64,000 nt of DNA. It comes from Taxillus chinensis. Taxonomy: Eukaryota > Streptophyta > Magnoliopsida > Santalales > Loranthaceae. The stretch covers positions 6,392,550-6,456,549 of the forward strand of contig CM042087.1 in the NCBI GenBank assembly GCA_023512835.1, in the 5' to 3' direction. Under the pieces are notes generated by a model. It did not search any database. It saw nothing but the letters and a program-made list of their open reading frames with translations, and was not told where the DNA came from. Position 1 is the stretch's first letter. Each line of letters starts with the position of its first letter. Positions 9,644-20,560 of this stretch are shown piece after piece. The translations under genes were made by a program, and so were the position numbers.

Positions 9644-11643
9644 TGTAGGTCCCAAAGTGAGTCTAGAAGGGAGGTGAATAGACTTTCTTCGTGTGTGAAA
9701 GCTAGGCTCATTAGCTGGTTTTGGATTCCTCTATAGATAACTATGATCGAAGTATTTGTGGAGAAGACAATAGTAGTATTGTGAGGATAACATGAGTGAT
9801 GATGAACTATCGACAAAACCGAGATAAGAGTAAAGGCTCTTTTCTCAACGGATTTCGGTTGTGAAAGAGATGGTTTATGATAGTTCGAAGTGTGGAAAAC
9901 AAACAACACAGAGATTAAGACTTAATGCAAGTGCTAGATCTTTGATGAATAAAAGGTTCTTGAGTAATCAGATGGATTACTCTCTTATTCTTGATTCACC
10001 ACGGCGCACGGCACTTCTCGAAATTCTCTCTCGAGTCTCTCTCTATCGTTGGAACACCCAATTGTTGGTTCTCCAAAGGATTATTTATTTCAAGTGTGTC
10101 GGAGCTGTTCTCTTGTGTTCTGTGTGTTTCCTTCTTTTGAGAGAGGTTAAACTCATCATCTTGTCATTTTGTGTGTGAGAGATATATTTTTAAAATTAAA
10201 GTGCTCGTGCGCCATGATGTCCATCCCGACAGACTGATTTCCCGCCACTGAAAATGTGGAATGTCAGGGGATGGGTTGATCTGCTTTGATTTGCAGATCA
10301 GATGCCCATACTGCGTATTTGGCATGCAGTCGATCTTGGTCGTTCATCCGTGGATGGTAGTTGGCAGCAATTAATGTGTCATTAATGCGCTCAACTGCTC
10401 GGACGGCGCAGAATTGCTGTACAAACCCTAGCTGACAATATCGCTAAGTTACTATGTTTAGGGTTGTAAGTCTGCCTTGAAGGTAGATGCCTCGTAGGTT
10501 CGGTGACTCGAAGACTTCAGTTAGAACCTGTAGGAAGTTCCGAAGTGTTGCTTCAGGCTTTATGGTGTTTCTGCGAGTCTACGACTCATATCTTCGAGTT
10601 TTCGAGGCTAGAGTTCAGGTTGGATTAGCCTTTTGTGTCACTCCGTTAATTAAGGTCTACGACTCTGCGAGCCTGCGACTCTTTGAATAATGCTTAGAGT
10701 GACTTCTTCGTAGTCCATCTAACGGCCTGTTATTATGGCTACGAGTCTATGACCCTAGCTCTGCGGGTCTACGACCTTCAGATCTCTTAGTTTACTATAT
10801 TTGACTAAGTGGCTCTGAAAATCTTTGACTCTACGAGTCTTAAACTTCGCTTTTCTTCCTTAGTCTTTCATAAACTGAGTTTCTGTATGGCTACGACCCT
10901 TCATCTATAACTCTTAGCCATCGATCTCCGAGTCTGGAAGTGTGGCAATTTCTCTGTAGTGATTGTGTCCCTTGAGTCTATGAGTCTACGACTCTACGAC
11001 CCTTGAGTTACAGTTTCATTTATTTGCCAGTCTTTATAACATCGACTCTTTGACCTTCAACCTACGAGTCTACGGGTCCAGTTTTCTTAACAGTGTTCGA
11101 AGGCTTCGACTCTACGACTTTCAATCTACGAGTCTATGAGTCCGGTTTCTTAACACTGTTCGAAGGCTTCGACTCTGCGACTTTCTATCTACGAGTCCTG
11201 TTTTCTAAAAAGTGTTCGAAGGCTTCGACTCTATGACTCTATGAGTCTTCGAGTCTAGTGGTAGTTTAAGTTCTGTTAATTGACGTAAGTATTTTTGGGG
11301 ACTCTAAAGTTCTACGGGCTGCGAGTCTATGAGTCATTTAGCGTTGGTTACTGTTCTTTATTATTCTTCGACTCTACAAGTCTCTGAACTTGTTGATGCT
11401 TGCAGTAACTCTCTCTTTTCCGTGCTACGACTCTACGACCTTCGACCCTGGATCTATGAGTCACTAGATGTTCTGTCACATCTTGCTTCGAGTCTCCAGA
11501 CCCTACGAGTCTGCGAGCCTCCCGCCAATGTGTTCTCTTGGACGCTTTACTTCTACGAACTACGACTCTTCGACCTTCGGTTCTTCTAGTCCCCAGACTA
11601 AGACTATAATTTGGCAGCTTCATCAAATCCTGTGTTTCCAACA
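9644..11643 (-). repeat. C2 5' LTR (2000 bp)
   Basis: On the minus strand it begins TGTTGGAAACACAGG at 11643 and ends GGGACCTACA at 9644. The termini resemble those of the C1 family (TGTTGG...GGGACC.ACA), but the interior differs. About 1.1 kb (10460-11590) is a degenerate array of short CTACGAGT-like units. An AT-rich stretch near 10185-10200 could include a TATA box. Only this LTR is seen, so age cannot be estimated. Confidence 0.85.
10460..11590. repeat. Degenerate short repeat array (ctacgagtctacgactc) in C2 LTR
   Basis: Dozens of variants of the motifs ctacgagtc and tacgactct occur, some in runs such as gagtctacgactctacgacc near 10980. Because gagtc and gactc are reverse complements, the array is rich in small inverted repeats. 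A larger repeat (about 65-75 bp, ending cgaaggcttcgactc) occurs three times between 11090 and 11230. Confidence 0.8.
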
Positions 11644-11649
11644 TCTCCT

Positions 11650-12867
11650 TCATACGGAATAAGGATCGTTCGTGTGGACCAAACACTTAATGCTACGGAC
11701 TAAGGAAACTGCGCCTATCACCTTAAATGGACCAAGTCAAATAGATGCGGAGTAAGAATCCTAGTCTACAAGTCGTATGGAGTAAGACATAGTTATCGCG
11801 GAGTAAAAGGCTAAGTCTTCGACTCAATCGAACTAAGGAAAAGAAGACACGGAGTAAGAAATCCGAGTCTTCCATACATGCGGAGTAAGGAACGACTTGT
11901 GCGGAATAAGGACCCGAGTCTTTATTCACACGGAGTAAGGAAACTAGATGCGGAATAAGGAATCCGAACTACTCCATCATGTGGAGTAAGGATGTGCTGA
12001 TATGGAGTAAGTCATCCGTTCCTTTAACCCATGCGGAGTAAGGAACTCTCACGGAGTAAGGAAGCGCCGATGCGAGTAAGCACTCCGACCCTCTCGCTCA
12101 TACAGAGTAAGGAAACGCCGACACACAATAAGTATTCCAGGACTAAATTGATACGGAGTAAGCTATCACCGACACGGAATAAGGATTCGAGCTTAGTTAA
12201 CACGGAGTAAGGAACCTTACACCGAATTAAGAAGATGTTGCTTCAACTTATCTCCCTTTATTCAAAGTCACCAGCTCGCTGCTTCCCGATGTAAGACAAA
12301 CACGTTGAGAACCTAAAGCATCTTACATGTGGATCACTCGGATATGTGGACAGAACTTTAGCTGAACTTGGGAACTCACAAAGGCACTTTTACTTTGCAA
12401 ACCCAAGACCTTGAGCTCCACATCTGCAGCATTCAAGGCAGAGAGATTTTCGAGGAACGGTTAGTGTACACATAGTCCGTAACAAGAAGTTCCAAGATTG
12501 TCTCTCAAGGATATTTCTATATATATTGTAACACTTGTACATTATGAAAGTGTGCTGAAAGTATTGATCGTCCGTGAGTTGAAAAATAAATGTGTAAAAG
12601 GGCTCATTGAGATATAGAGGCGAGTGTGTGAGTTATTTTGTAAACGAGTGTAAGAGAGTCTTGCGGTAGATCTAGAGGTTTTACAAGCTTTAATCTGCTT
12701 CTATTTTGTTGTACTTATCATTTGATAATAAAACAAAATACTTTCACTATCTGGTTATCTTTCACATTGATTCTATCTCTTAACCAGATAAGTGCAGTGC
12801 CGAAGAGTAAGAAAAGAGTTTTCGATAAGTGCCTATTCACCCCCCTCTAGGCTCCCAAGGACCAACA
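11650..12867 (+). repeat. Truncated solo LTR of the C1/C3 copia family
   Basis: From about 11650 the sequence follows the C3 LTR from its position about 23337 to the end, finishing ccaaggaccaaca at 12867. The first ~180 bp and a following PBS are absent, so it is a solo or truncated LTR. It contains the uninterrupted gaaactagatgcgg site (about 11940) that G2 disrupts in C3, an internal control for that nested insertion. C2 sits at its broken 5' edge. Confidence 0.88.
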
Positions 12868-13269
12868 AATCTCTTCCATCTTAAATTTTGACCATTGATC
12901 TATCTAATTAATACTGACCATTCATCTCTTTAATGAAATGATCTTGGCCATCCATCTCATCACACAAGGGTCAATGCTGCGCAAACACATTTTGATTTAT
13001 TTGACCATGAAGATGGCCTTACCAATATCACGTGCGAAGGGAGAGTTGCTCCAAATGATGCCCTCTACGTTGCATAAAAATTTCAGAGCCTTTAGAGGTG
13101 TACATGATATGGCCATTGTCACGGGCAGCCCTTACAGTGCTTCAAATTCTCTGAAATTGTAACTGTAGCCTCCTCTATCAGTGATAAATAAACCATCCAA
13201 ATTTCATATCAATCGAAGTTGCACTGAATTAGTTATAAATTTTTTAACGATGAATAACACTTTGGTTAT
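12868..13269 (+). repeat. Fragment of Athila-like LTR sequence
   Basis: About 12965-13115 matches the reverse complement of 46760-46880 in LTR A, with shared landmarks cattttgattt, gaagatggcctta, gttgctccaaatgatgccct and the hairpin half cattgtcacgggc. It is a detached piece of the same LTR type. The flanking bases up to 13269 show no feature that I can identify. Confidence 0.65.
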
Positions 13270-13530
13270 CACCTCCAAGATTCAGTGGTAAGTGAACATT
13301 GACATCCAAATCAGCAAGCTAAGTCTTCATCCAAATCATTTGTGTTGTAGCTTGAGTAGCTGCTATATATTCAAATTCGTGGTGTTCAGTGTCATTGAAC
13401 ACTTAGTTCCTAGAAAGAACGCACCTCCTGAAGTAGATCTTCTATCATCCACATCTCCTGCCCAATCAGCATTTGTAAACCCATAGAGTTCAAGGCTGTC
13501 ATTTCTTCCATAACATATGTCATTACTGGT
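13270..13530 (-). pseudogene. Copia RNase H remnant of another lineage
   Basis: The minus strand near 13490-13400 translates as NADWAGDVDDRRSTSGGAFF, the conserved copia RNase H block around its first catalytic Asp, then EYIAATQATTQMIWMKT in a second frame. The wording differs from the C1/C3 RNase H ([16 protein letters not shown]), so it derives from a different copia lineage. No RT or LTR is attached. Confidence 0.8.
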
Positions 13531-13534
13531 TTTC

Positions 13535-13760
13535 GTCCGGGCCCATTTGGGGTGAGCTCAAACTAAACCAATGGTGAGAAATTTAGAGTCGCCACCAACT
13601 GTTTTTGGGGTACAGTTGGATACCCTCTATTTTGAGTAGTTTAAAGTGTGTGGTCTGCGTTATCAGAGAAGGGTTCGGGAGTTGGTTACGTGTAGGGAAG
13701 CATTAGCACCCCTACAGCGCCCTTTCGGTATCTAATTTAGGAGGAGGTTTTTTATTTGTA
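13535..13760. repeat. Unassigned non-coding repeat-like segment
   Basis: A GC-balanced stretch contains gagtcgccaccaactgtttt and cgtgtagggaagcattagca. It reads like a conserved dispersed plant repeat rather than random DNA, but it has no LTR ends or coding capacity I can see, and no second copy in this window. Confidence 0.35.
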
Positions 13761-14560
13761 CTGTCACAACTGGGTTAAGTTTCCTAATAAATCTATGATT
13801 TTTATTTATCTAAGTTATTTATTAAAGTCATGGTGAAAATGAATTTACCCTAAATGTTTAAAGGGAATTCTAAAAGTTTTGGTTTTTGTTTGAAATAGAG
13901 AATGAGATCCTAGGGATTGGTTTTGGTTTTTGGTTTGTTTTTGTTTTGTTTTTGTTTTTTTTGTTTTGTTCTTGGTTTTTTTTTGTTTTTTTTTTTTTTT
14001 TGTTTTTTTTTGTTTTTTTGTTTGGAAGACATTTTGGAAAACATTTTATTAAAACATTTTCAAAACATGTTATTGAAGAGATTTTGAAAACATTTTATTG
14101 CAAAACGTTTTGGTTTTTTTTTTTGTTGGTTTTTTATTTGTTTGTTTGTTTGTTTTTTTTAGGAGACATTTTTTGAAAACATTTTTGAAAATTATTTTGG
14201 CAAACATTTTTATGGAAAACATTTTGTTATTCTTTTTTGTGTGTTTTTTTTTAAAGTTTCGAACCTAAATCAATGCGTTTCAACAATTGAAAATACATAT
14301 ATATATCAAAATAGATGTGGAGTGTGTGAGTGTGACATCCACAAAAGAAAAATAAAATCACTCTTTTTTTTTCTTTTTTTTTTTCATCTTCTCCCTTTGC
14401 TCTCTCTTTTTCTTTCTTTGTTTTTTTTGTTTGCTATACTTTACATATTACAAAATACTCACATACAAAGGAAATACAAAGAAAACACGACGCAACAAAT
14501 AAAAGAAAAAGAAACACAAAGAAATATTAAGAATTACATCAAATATCAATGTAAGTAAGC
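13761..14560. repeat. T-rich low-complexity region
   Basis: The plus strand is dominated by T runs and gtttt units (13920-14030, 14110-14160, 14340-14430), interspersed with degenerate copies of gaaaacattttattg (14030-14230). Apparent Phe-rich open frames here are composition artefacts. No gene is supported. Confidence 0.75.
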
Positions 14561-15334
14561 TGAAAAGTAATGAAGAAATAAGGGCTGAACCGACTTTGAA
14601 GCTTCGAACACCGAATCGCTTGTGCGAATCTTGTCCACGCCGATAGTCGCCTTTTCCTGGGTTTTGGGTAGAAAACGTGGGAAAGGAGGATGATGTATAT
14701 TTTGGATTCAGTTTTTTTTGGGGCTGGAATCGAGGAGAATGGGTGTAAGGTGTAAGGAATAGGGAATGAAAAAACGATTGTTTTTGTTTTGATGGAAACG
14801 TAGGAAGAGAAAAAAAAAAGCAGAACTAGAATTGTTTTTTTTTTTGGTGTTTTTTCTCGGTAAAAGAGCTGTAACGAGGTGTCAGGGAAAAGGGATTGGA
14901 AAGATTTGGGGCTGAACTCTTTTCCCTCTCTCTGCCGAGCCTCTTCCTTTTCTGTATCTTTTTGGTTGAACTCTCTTCCTTTTTTTTTTGCTTCCTGTCG
15001 GACCCTTTTTGTTTCTCTCAACTCTCTGTTTTTCTCTCTCTGTTTGCGCTAGGATGAGGAATGGTAGCAAGTTTTTTTAACGATGATTGCTCTTCTTTTT
15101 TCTCCTCCTTCCCTCACGATGATGGCTCTCTCCTCACGATGATCGCCCTCTCCTGCGTAGGAACTGAAGACTGCATCTTAACGGGCTGCATAAAGTTTTT
15201 GGCTAGACTCATTAATTGCTGCAATAAATGTTTTGTCGGGTGTATTATTATTTCCAGCTTTATTAATTCGTAGATTCGGTGCTTGGTCGGGTGGATAGCT
15301 TGTGCCGAAGACAGGGCGGCTCGTGATTGCCTTT
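14561..15334. other. Unassigned intergenic or old retroelement sequence
   Basis: The first half is pyrimidine/purine biased, with ctctctctgttt tracts near 15010-15050 that resemble the GA-rich leader of gypsy LTR transcripts. The second half has no recognisable coding motif. Around 15335 it joins the truncated G1 LTR. No convincing gene was found. Confidence 0.4.
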
Positions 15335-15670
15335 TGATTACCTTGGTGTTCCCACTTAACACTTGTAGGTTCCTGAAAAGTAAACAAAACACAACGGGAG
15401 GGGTGAGCAACCACAACTCGAAGGAATCATGTCTCCCCAACCCATCCCATGCTCCTAATATCTACATGTTGACGTACACGAGTGCGGTGTCGTGGCAATA
15501 CTATACAGACAAGCCATAATCAATATTTATACACAAACAAGCCACATCAACAAGTACAACCATTGCCACAACCACACAAGCACCATAACCAGCCACGGGC
15601 TTCCACGACCACCGGGCTCCATAACCAACCTTGAAGGCTCCAGCCCACACAGGCCCCAATCCGAGCCACA

Positions 15671-15780
15671 CAGGCATACAATCAAACACATAGCATACAT
15701 CTCGGCCACTCAGGCATACAATCAAACACATAGCATACATCTCGGCCACACAGGCATACAATCAAACACATAGCATGCAT
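15671..15780. repeat. 40-bp tandem repeat, about three copies
   Basis: The unit starts caggcatacaatcaaacaca and repeats at 15671, 15711 and 15751, exactly 40 bp apart. It lies in the downstream half of the G1 LTR. Other members of the family carry different arrays at similar places. Confidence 0.9.
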
Positions 15781-16283
15781 CCGGATGAACAATCATTATA
15801 TCAAGTACATTTTCCCCTGGAAACCCCAAGGTTTCCCACGTGATCCTACAGCGGAACGAAGCCTAACGAACCACAGACATCCCAACGGCCTCTAAGGCCC
15901 ACTACCCCGCAACGAACCTTGAGAGTTCCCATACCCCGGACTCAACGTCAGAATCAAACGAAACATGCCATTGAAGGCCAACATCCATATAAGAGATCAC
16001 ACCTATATGGATTTACATATATATATTATAACAACAACGAAAATACTCTACAAATCATCCACCACAGGGCCTAACCCCGGAATGGGTACTAGAAAAGATA
16101 GAACCCCTACCTCAGAAGGATCCTTCACGCTCTTGCTTCCACGCCAAATACCGTCCAACCACGGGAACCACCACAGCAGCCACGATCAGGAGTTCTCTCT
16201 CCCAATCTCCCTCTCTCTCTCTCTCTCTGCGACTGCTGCAGCGGATGAACCCTAAAACCCCAACACAAGAGGTCTCCACCTCC

Positions 16284-16360
16284 TTATATAGACACCATAA
16301 CATCAAAACGACGTAGTTTTGATTAAGTGAACCCCATCATCAAAACGGCGTAGTTTTGAT
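16284..16360 (-). promoter_or_regulatory. G1 LTR promoter: TATA box with two ACGT palindromes
   Basis: On the minus strand, two copies of a near-perfect palindrome (plus-strand cores AAAACGACGTAGTTTT at about 16305 and AAAACGGCGTAGTTTT at about 16342) sit upstream of TATATAAGG (16282-16290). A GA-rich tract follows downstream (16205-16228). ACGT cores are known binding sites for plant bZIP factors. The spacing of about 12 bp from palindrome to TATA recurs in the G2, G3 and G4 LTRs. Confidence 0.7.
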
Positions 16361-16802
16361 TAAAAGATGCTACAACCTTCCCGCATCCACACATGACAAA
16401 ATACCCATAATTCAAACATGACCCTTTGGGAAAAGATTATTAAATAACAAAACGAAAGTGATGGTCCAAAAACATGGTTGCACGCCATATTGCACGTGAT
16501 ATCCCCATATCACATGCAGCTCCAAATGATGTGAAATTCTGCCCCAAGCTTCCTTGAATCATGTAAAAGGCGGGCATGCAATAATCTCCTTGCACGTGAT
16601 AATGCACGTGACAATGCCATTGTCACTTGCAACCTCTAAAAGCTCCCTCTTGGGCTCAAATCTTGCCTTTTGCTTGCTCATCATAATACAAGGTGTTCTA
16701 GCCAATATGTGTGAGAAGAAAACTCTCTAAAACCCAACAAGTGCCACCCCAAAAGGCAAAACTATGACTAACTCCTCATATCTCAAAACACGGATCATTA
16801 CA

Positions 16803-16840
16803 TCCTCTCCCCCTTAAGACTTCTCGTCCTCGAAAAGAAA
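16803..16840 (-). other. G1 polypurine tract with adjacent hairpin
   Basis: The minus strand has CTTAAGGGGGAGAGGA immediately before the LTR start TGTAATG, the expected primer for plus-strand synthesis. Next to it is a foldback with arms that read cttctcg and cgaaaag on the plus strand around tcct. The other copies have the perfect cttttcg arm. Confidence 0.85.
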
Positions 16841-17044
16841 CGACATCAACATGCAAGGAATAACAAACACATGCTACCCAATGCATAAGCACATGCATCA
16901 CAATGCATATAACACATATCCGCATGTCACAAATACCCATCTCAAAACACATCTCAAAGCACATCTCAAATATAAATACATGTCTAAAGGACAATACAAA
17001 TACACCAGATCATGAACAACTAATACAAGAAAGCACATCACTAT

Positions 17045-18380
17045 CCCTTGGCCACAACCATCTCTCACCCTTAAGATTATTCGTTCTCGAACAACTACGG
17101 GTGCTGCTCATGCATCATGGACTCACATTCCCAAGTCTTTTCCTCAATGCCACGGTGCTGCCACACTACGCGAACCAAAGGGATAGCGCGACCATGCAAA
17201 AGCTTCTCCCGTCAATCCAATATACGGATAGGGGCCTCAAGAACGAACATATCATCCTCAATATCCAATGTTCCCCAATCAATCACATGAGTTGGGTCAG
17301 GATGATACTTCCTTAACTAGGACACATGGAACACATTATGTACCCGACTCAACCGCGGTGGTAATGCTAACCGGTAGGCCACTAGTCCCACACGATCCAT
17401 AACCTCAAAAGGACCAATAAACCGCGGAGATAGCTTGGAATCTCTCCCAAATCGCCGATGTCCACGATGTGGAGAAACACGAAGAAACACATGATCTCCC
17501 ACGAGAAAACTCCAAAGGTCGCTGCCGATTTGCATAACATTTCGTTGGCTCTGCGCGGACAACAAGCGTTGACGAATCAACTTGACCTTCTCGGTAACCT
17601 CTTGAACAAATTGTGGTCCCAATAGAGCTGCCTCCCCCCACCTCGCTCTAGCACAAAGGAGATCGACATGGCCTCCCATACAATGCCTCAAAAGGAGCCA
17701 TCCCAATGGATGCCTGATAACTGTTGTTGTAGGCAAACTCTACCAAAGGAAGGTGAGTTGCCCATGAACCCCCAAAATCTAACACACAGGCCCTCAACAT
17801 GTCCTCCAATGTCTGACCATCAGTCTCAAGGTGAAAGGCTATGCTCAAGTTAAGCTTTATCCCTATAGCCTCCTACAAGCCTGCCCAAAAACGGGAAGTG
17901 AACCACGAATCTCTGTCAGACATAATCAATGATGGTACTCCCACAATCTCATGCACATTCAGCTAACTGAAAGCCCCGATGGAATCCTGCTCTCGAACGG
18001 CAAGAAAATGGGCCGACTTGGTTAGCTGATCCATAATCACCCACAAGCATGTCTTTCCTCCCAGGTGGTGGGTGGAAAACCGATCCACAAAGTCCATCGC
18101 TATATGGTCCCACTTCCACTCGGCTATTGGCAATGGTTGCGACATACCTATTGGCCGCTGGTGCTCAGCCTTCACCTGCTAACACGTGAGGCACCTCGAA
18201 ACAAAAGCAGCTACATCACGTTTCATCCCAGGCCACCAAAAATGCCCCCGAAGTGCATGGTACATCTTCGTACCCCCCTAGATGCATAACAACTCTAAAC
18301 CGATGAAACTCCCTCATCACTTCATCTCCGAGAGAAGAAGCCACTACTAGCTGCCCCTAAAAAGACAACTCATGCTCAGA
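17045..18380 (-). pseudogene. Gypsy integrase plus chromodomain of G1
   Basis: Reading along the minus strand, a zinc-binding segment (about 18180-18300) is followed by the core with WDHIAMDFV (first catalytic Asp, about 18100), then HLETDGQTLEDML (about 17830) and the C-terminal DNA-binding part ending THVIDWGTLDIEDDM. A chromodomain follows at 17100-17215 with GRAIPLVRVVWQHRGIEEKT. Compared with G4, six residues carrying the catalytic Glu are missing from the HLETDGQT segment (18-bp deletion at about 17815). Stops and frameshifts divide the ORF. The chromodomain of this family normally guides insertion to particular chromatin. Confidence 0.87.
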
Positions 18381-19880
18381 ACCCTCTGTCTAGTCCTCAG
18401 ATAGCTCACTAGCCTCAATACAGGCACGGAGAACCTCACAGTCAATATCCCTCAATTGTTCCTCCCGGACTCTCTGGTACACCTCAGGCACAACAACAAT
18501 AGGACTCAGCACTGTCCTACCATCACGAGCAATAGGCTGCAATTGCAACATCGCCAACTGCTCCATCAGCTTCCACTCTCTCATTGCGACCTCAGCTTTC
18601 CCTTTCCTACTCAACGCATCGGCCACGACATTGCCCTTTCTTGGGGTATAAGCAAGAGTAAAGTCGAAGGTTTGCAAATGCACCACCCATCTCCTCTGCC
18701 ACAGATTGAAGTCCTTCTGAGTAAAGATGTTCTGAAGGCTCTTGTGGTCTGAGAACCCCACAAATGTTTCCCGCAAGAGATAATGCTGCCAACTCTTCAA
18801 GGCAAAGATGACAGCTGCCAACTCAAGATCATGAGTAGGCTAATTTTGCTCATAAGGTTTCAACTGTCTCGACCCATAAGCTACTACTCTATGCTCCTGC
18901 ATAAGCACACCCCCAAACGAATCTTGGATGCATCACAATACACCTCATATAGGACCTCCTCCCTAGGTAACCTCAAAACCGGTGCAGTGGTCAAAAGGGT
19001 CTTGAGAGCCTCAAACACCTGCTAACACTTGTCAGTCTAGTCAAACTTCACTCCCTTCCAGGTCAACGCTTTCATAGGAGCCACCAAATGGGAGAATCCC
19101 TATACGAAATGAGGGTAATACCCCACTAAGCCAAGGAAACTACGAATCTCGAAGACATTGGTTGGCCTATCCAATGATGACACAGCCTCAATCTTAGCTG
19201 GGTCCACCCTAACTCCCTCAGCTAACACTACATGGCCAAGAAAACGGACCTCCTGTATCCAAAACTCACATTTGCTAAGCTTAACAAACGACCGTTGGTC
19301 CCTCAAAGTTTGCAACACTATTGCCAAATGTTCCATATGCTCCCTCTCGGTCTTGGAATACACCAAGATATCATCCATAAACACCACCACAAAAGAATCC
19401 AAGTATGGAGCAAAAACCTGGTTCATCAAACCATAAACACCGTTAGTGCATTAGTGAGCCCAAAAGGCATCACTACCCACTCATAATGCCCATACCTGGC
19501 ACCGGAAGCGGTCTTGGGGATGTCCTCATCCCTAACCCCCCAATCGGTGGTACCGCAACTACATATTTAATATATCTTGGATAACCACTGGGCCCTACTT
19601 AACTGGTCAAACAAGTCATCTATCTGAGGCAATGGATACTTGTTCTTCACAGTTACCAAGTTCAGCTTCTTGTAGTCAATGCAAAGACGAAGCTTACCAT
19701 CTGCCTTCTTTGCAAAGAGCACTGGAGCACCCCAGGGTGAGGTACTCGGTCCAATATATCCCTGGCCCACTAGCTCCTCTATTTGCCTCTGAAGCTGCCT
19801 CAACTCTGCTGGTCCCATACGATAAGCCACTTAGGAGATTGGACCCGTCCCCGGTACCAACTCAATGGTGAACTCCACAC
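18381..19880 (-). pseudogene. Gypsy reverse transcriptase-RNase H of G1
   Basis: RT begins near 19830 with [20 protein letters not shown] and [17 protein letters not shown]. The catalytic box is [12 protein letters not shown] at about 19360-19390, and VGYYPHFV marks the end of the RT thumb region. RNase H follows with [10 protein letters not shown] and [20 protein letters not shown], ending VVADALSRKGK at about 18610. Frameshifts near 19560, 19440 and 18840 break the frame, so no enzyme is made from this copy. The order RT-RNase H-integrase is that of gypsy elements. Confidence 0.9.
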
Positions 19881-20560
19881 TCCTTTTAGGTGGTAAACTC
19901 CTTAACTCCTCAGGAAAAACATCCTGAAATTGGTTAACAACCGCTGGCCACACCATCTTTTCCACTTTCCCCTCCTCAGCAAAGGTTAAGGCTGCCAACC
20001 TATGGGTAATGGCAACCCAGTGGTCCAACATCACTGGTCCAACATTGGCCTAGCTCGACTCGCCTCACAATCCCACTCCCCCTGTAGGGTGCAAGAAACC
20101 GCCGTAGGTGACACAAATGTTACCTGTCGCCGATAACAATCTATCTTGGCCTGGAAAGCCATAAGCCAATCCATACCCAAGATTAGGTCAAACGTCCTCA
20201 ATAGCATCACAAATAAATTGAACTAAGCTCCACATCTCCTATGGTTAACACACAGTCACGGCAAACACGTCGCACCTCAATCATAACTCCCATCGGAGAC
20301 TCTACAACTAAGGGTCTCTCTACCTCAACACATACTAACCCCAAGCCATCAATTACAAGCTCAGCAACAAAAGAACACGATGCACCCGTATCGAAAAGAA
20401 CAGAAGCAAGCGTACGAGAGATCAAAAGGGTACCTCGAACCACCAATGGTCCTGCCCCACCCTCCACTGGTGGAGGTGGTAGCTTAGTCTCCTCCTGGGG
20501 TGTTGCATTCAGCGCAAACACCCTCCCCCAGCCCGTGCCACTGGTTGGCTCACCCACCGG
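19881..20560 (-). pseudogene. Gypsy aspartic protease of G1
   Basis: The segment 20207-20557 encodes GTLLISRTLASVLFDTGASC, in which DTGAS is the retropepsin active site (about 20390), followed by CSFVAELVIDGLGL. The downstream linker into RT (19831-20206) is interrupted. Protease releases Gag and Pol proteins in the particle. The active-site motif itself is intact. Confidence 0.87.

Larger units (their letters stand above)
8278..11643 (-). mobile_element. C2: second copia element, 5' LTR and gag only
   Basis: On the minus strand a 2.0-kb 5' LTR (9644-11643), a PBS and a gag gene are followed directly by the C1 LTR at 8277. The rest of C2 lies beyond C1 or is lost. Its right LTR edge abuts the truncated LTR at about 11650, so C2 probably inserted into that older LTR. 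Gag similarity to C1 in its C-terminal acidic segment suggests a related Sirevirus-like lineage, with an unrelated LTR sequence. Confidence 0.85.
15335..16802 (-). repeat. G1 3' LTR, truncated at its 3' end
   Basis: The minus-strand start TGTAATGATCCGTG at 16802 follows a polypurine tract. The LTR lacks the expected terminal TGTCACGCCC (plus-strand view), and recognisable sequence stops at about 15335. It contains a 40-bp tandem array, a TATA box, ACGT palindromes and hairpins described separately. Confidence 0.85.

Noticed and set aside
13886..14176. Phe/Leu-rich open frame on the plus strand that could look like a membrane protein
   Set aside because: It is a translation of T-rich low-complexity DNA with no start context or homologous copy.
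14539..15021. Open frame on the minus strand, basic N-terminus
   Set aside because: It follows purine/pyrimidine-biased sequence and shows no domain; composition explains it.
15335..16802. Possible SINE or satellite because of the clustered 40-bp repeats
   Set aside because: The sequence aligns with gypsy LTRs from end to end and has the polypurine tract and TGTAATG terminus.
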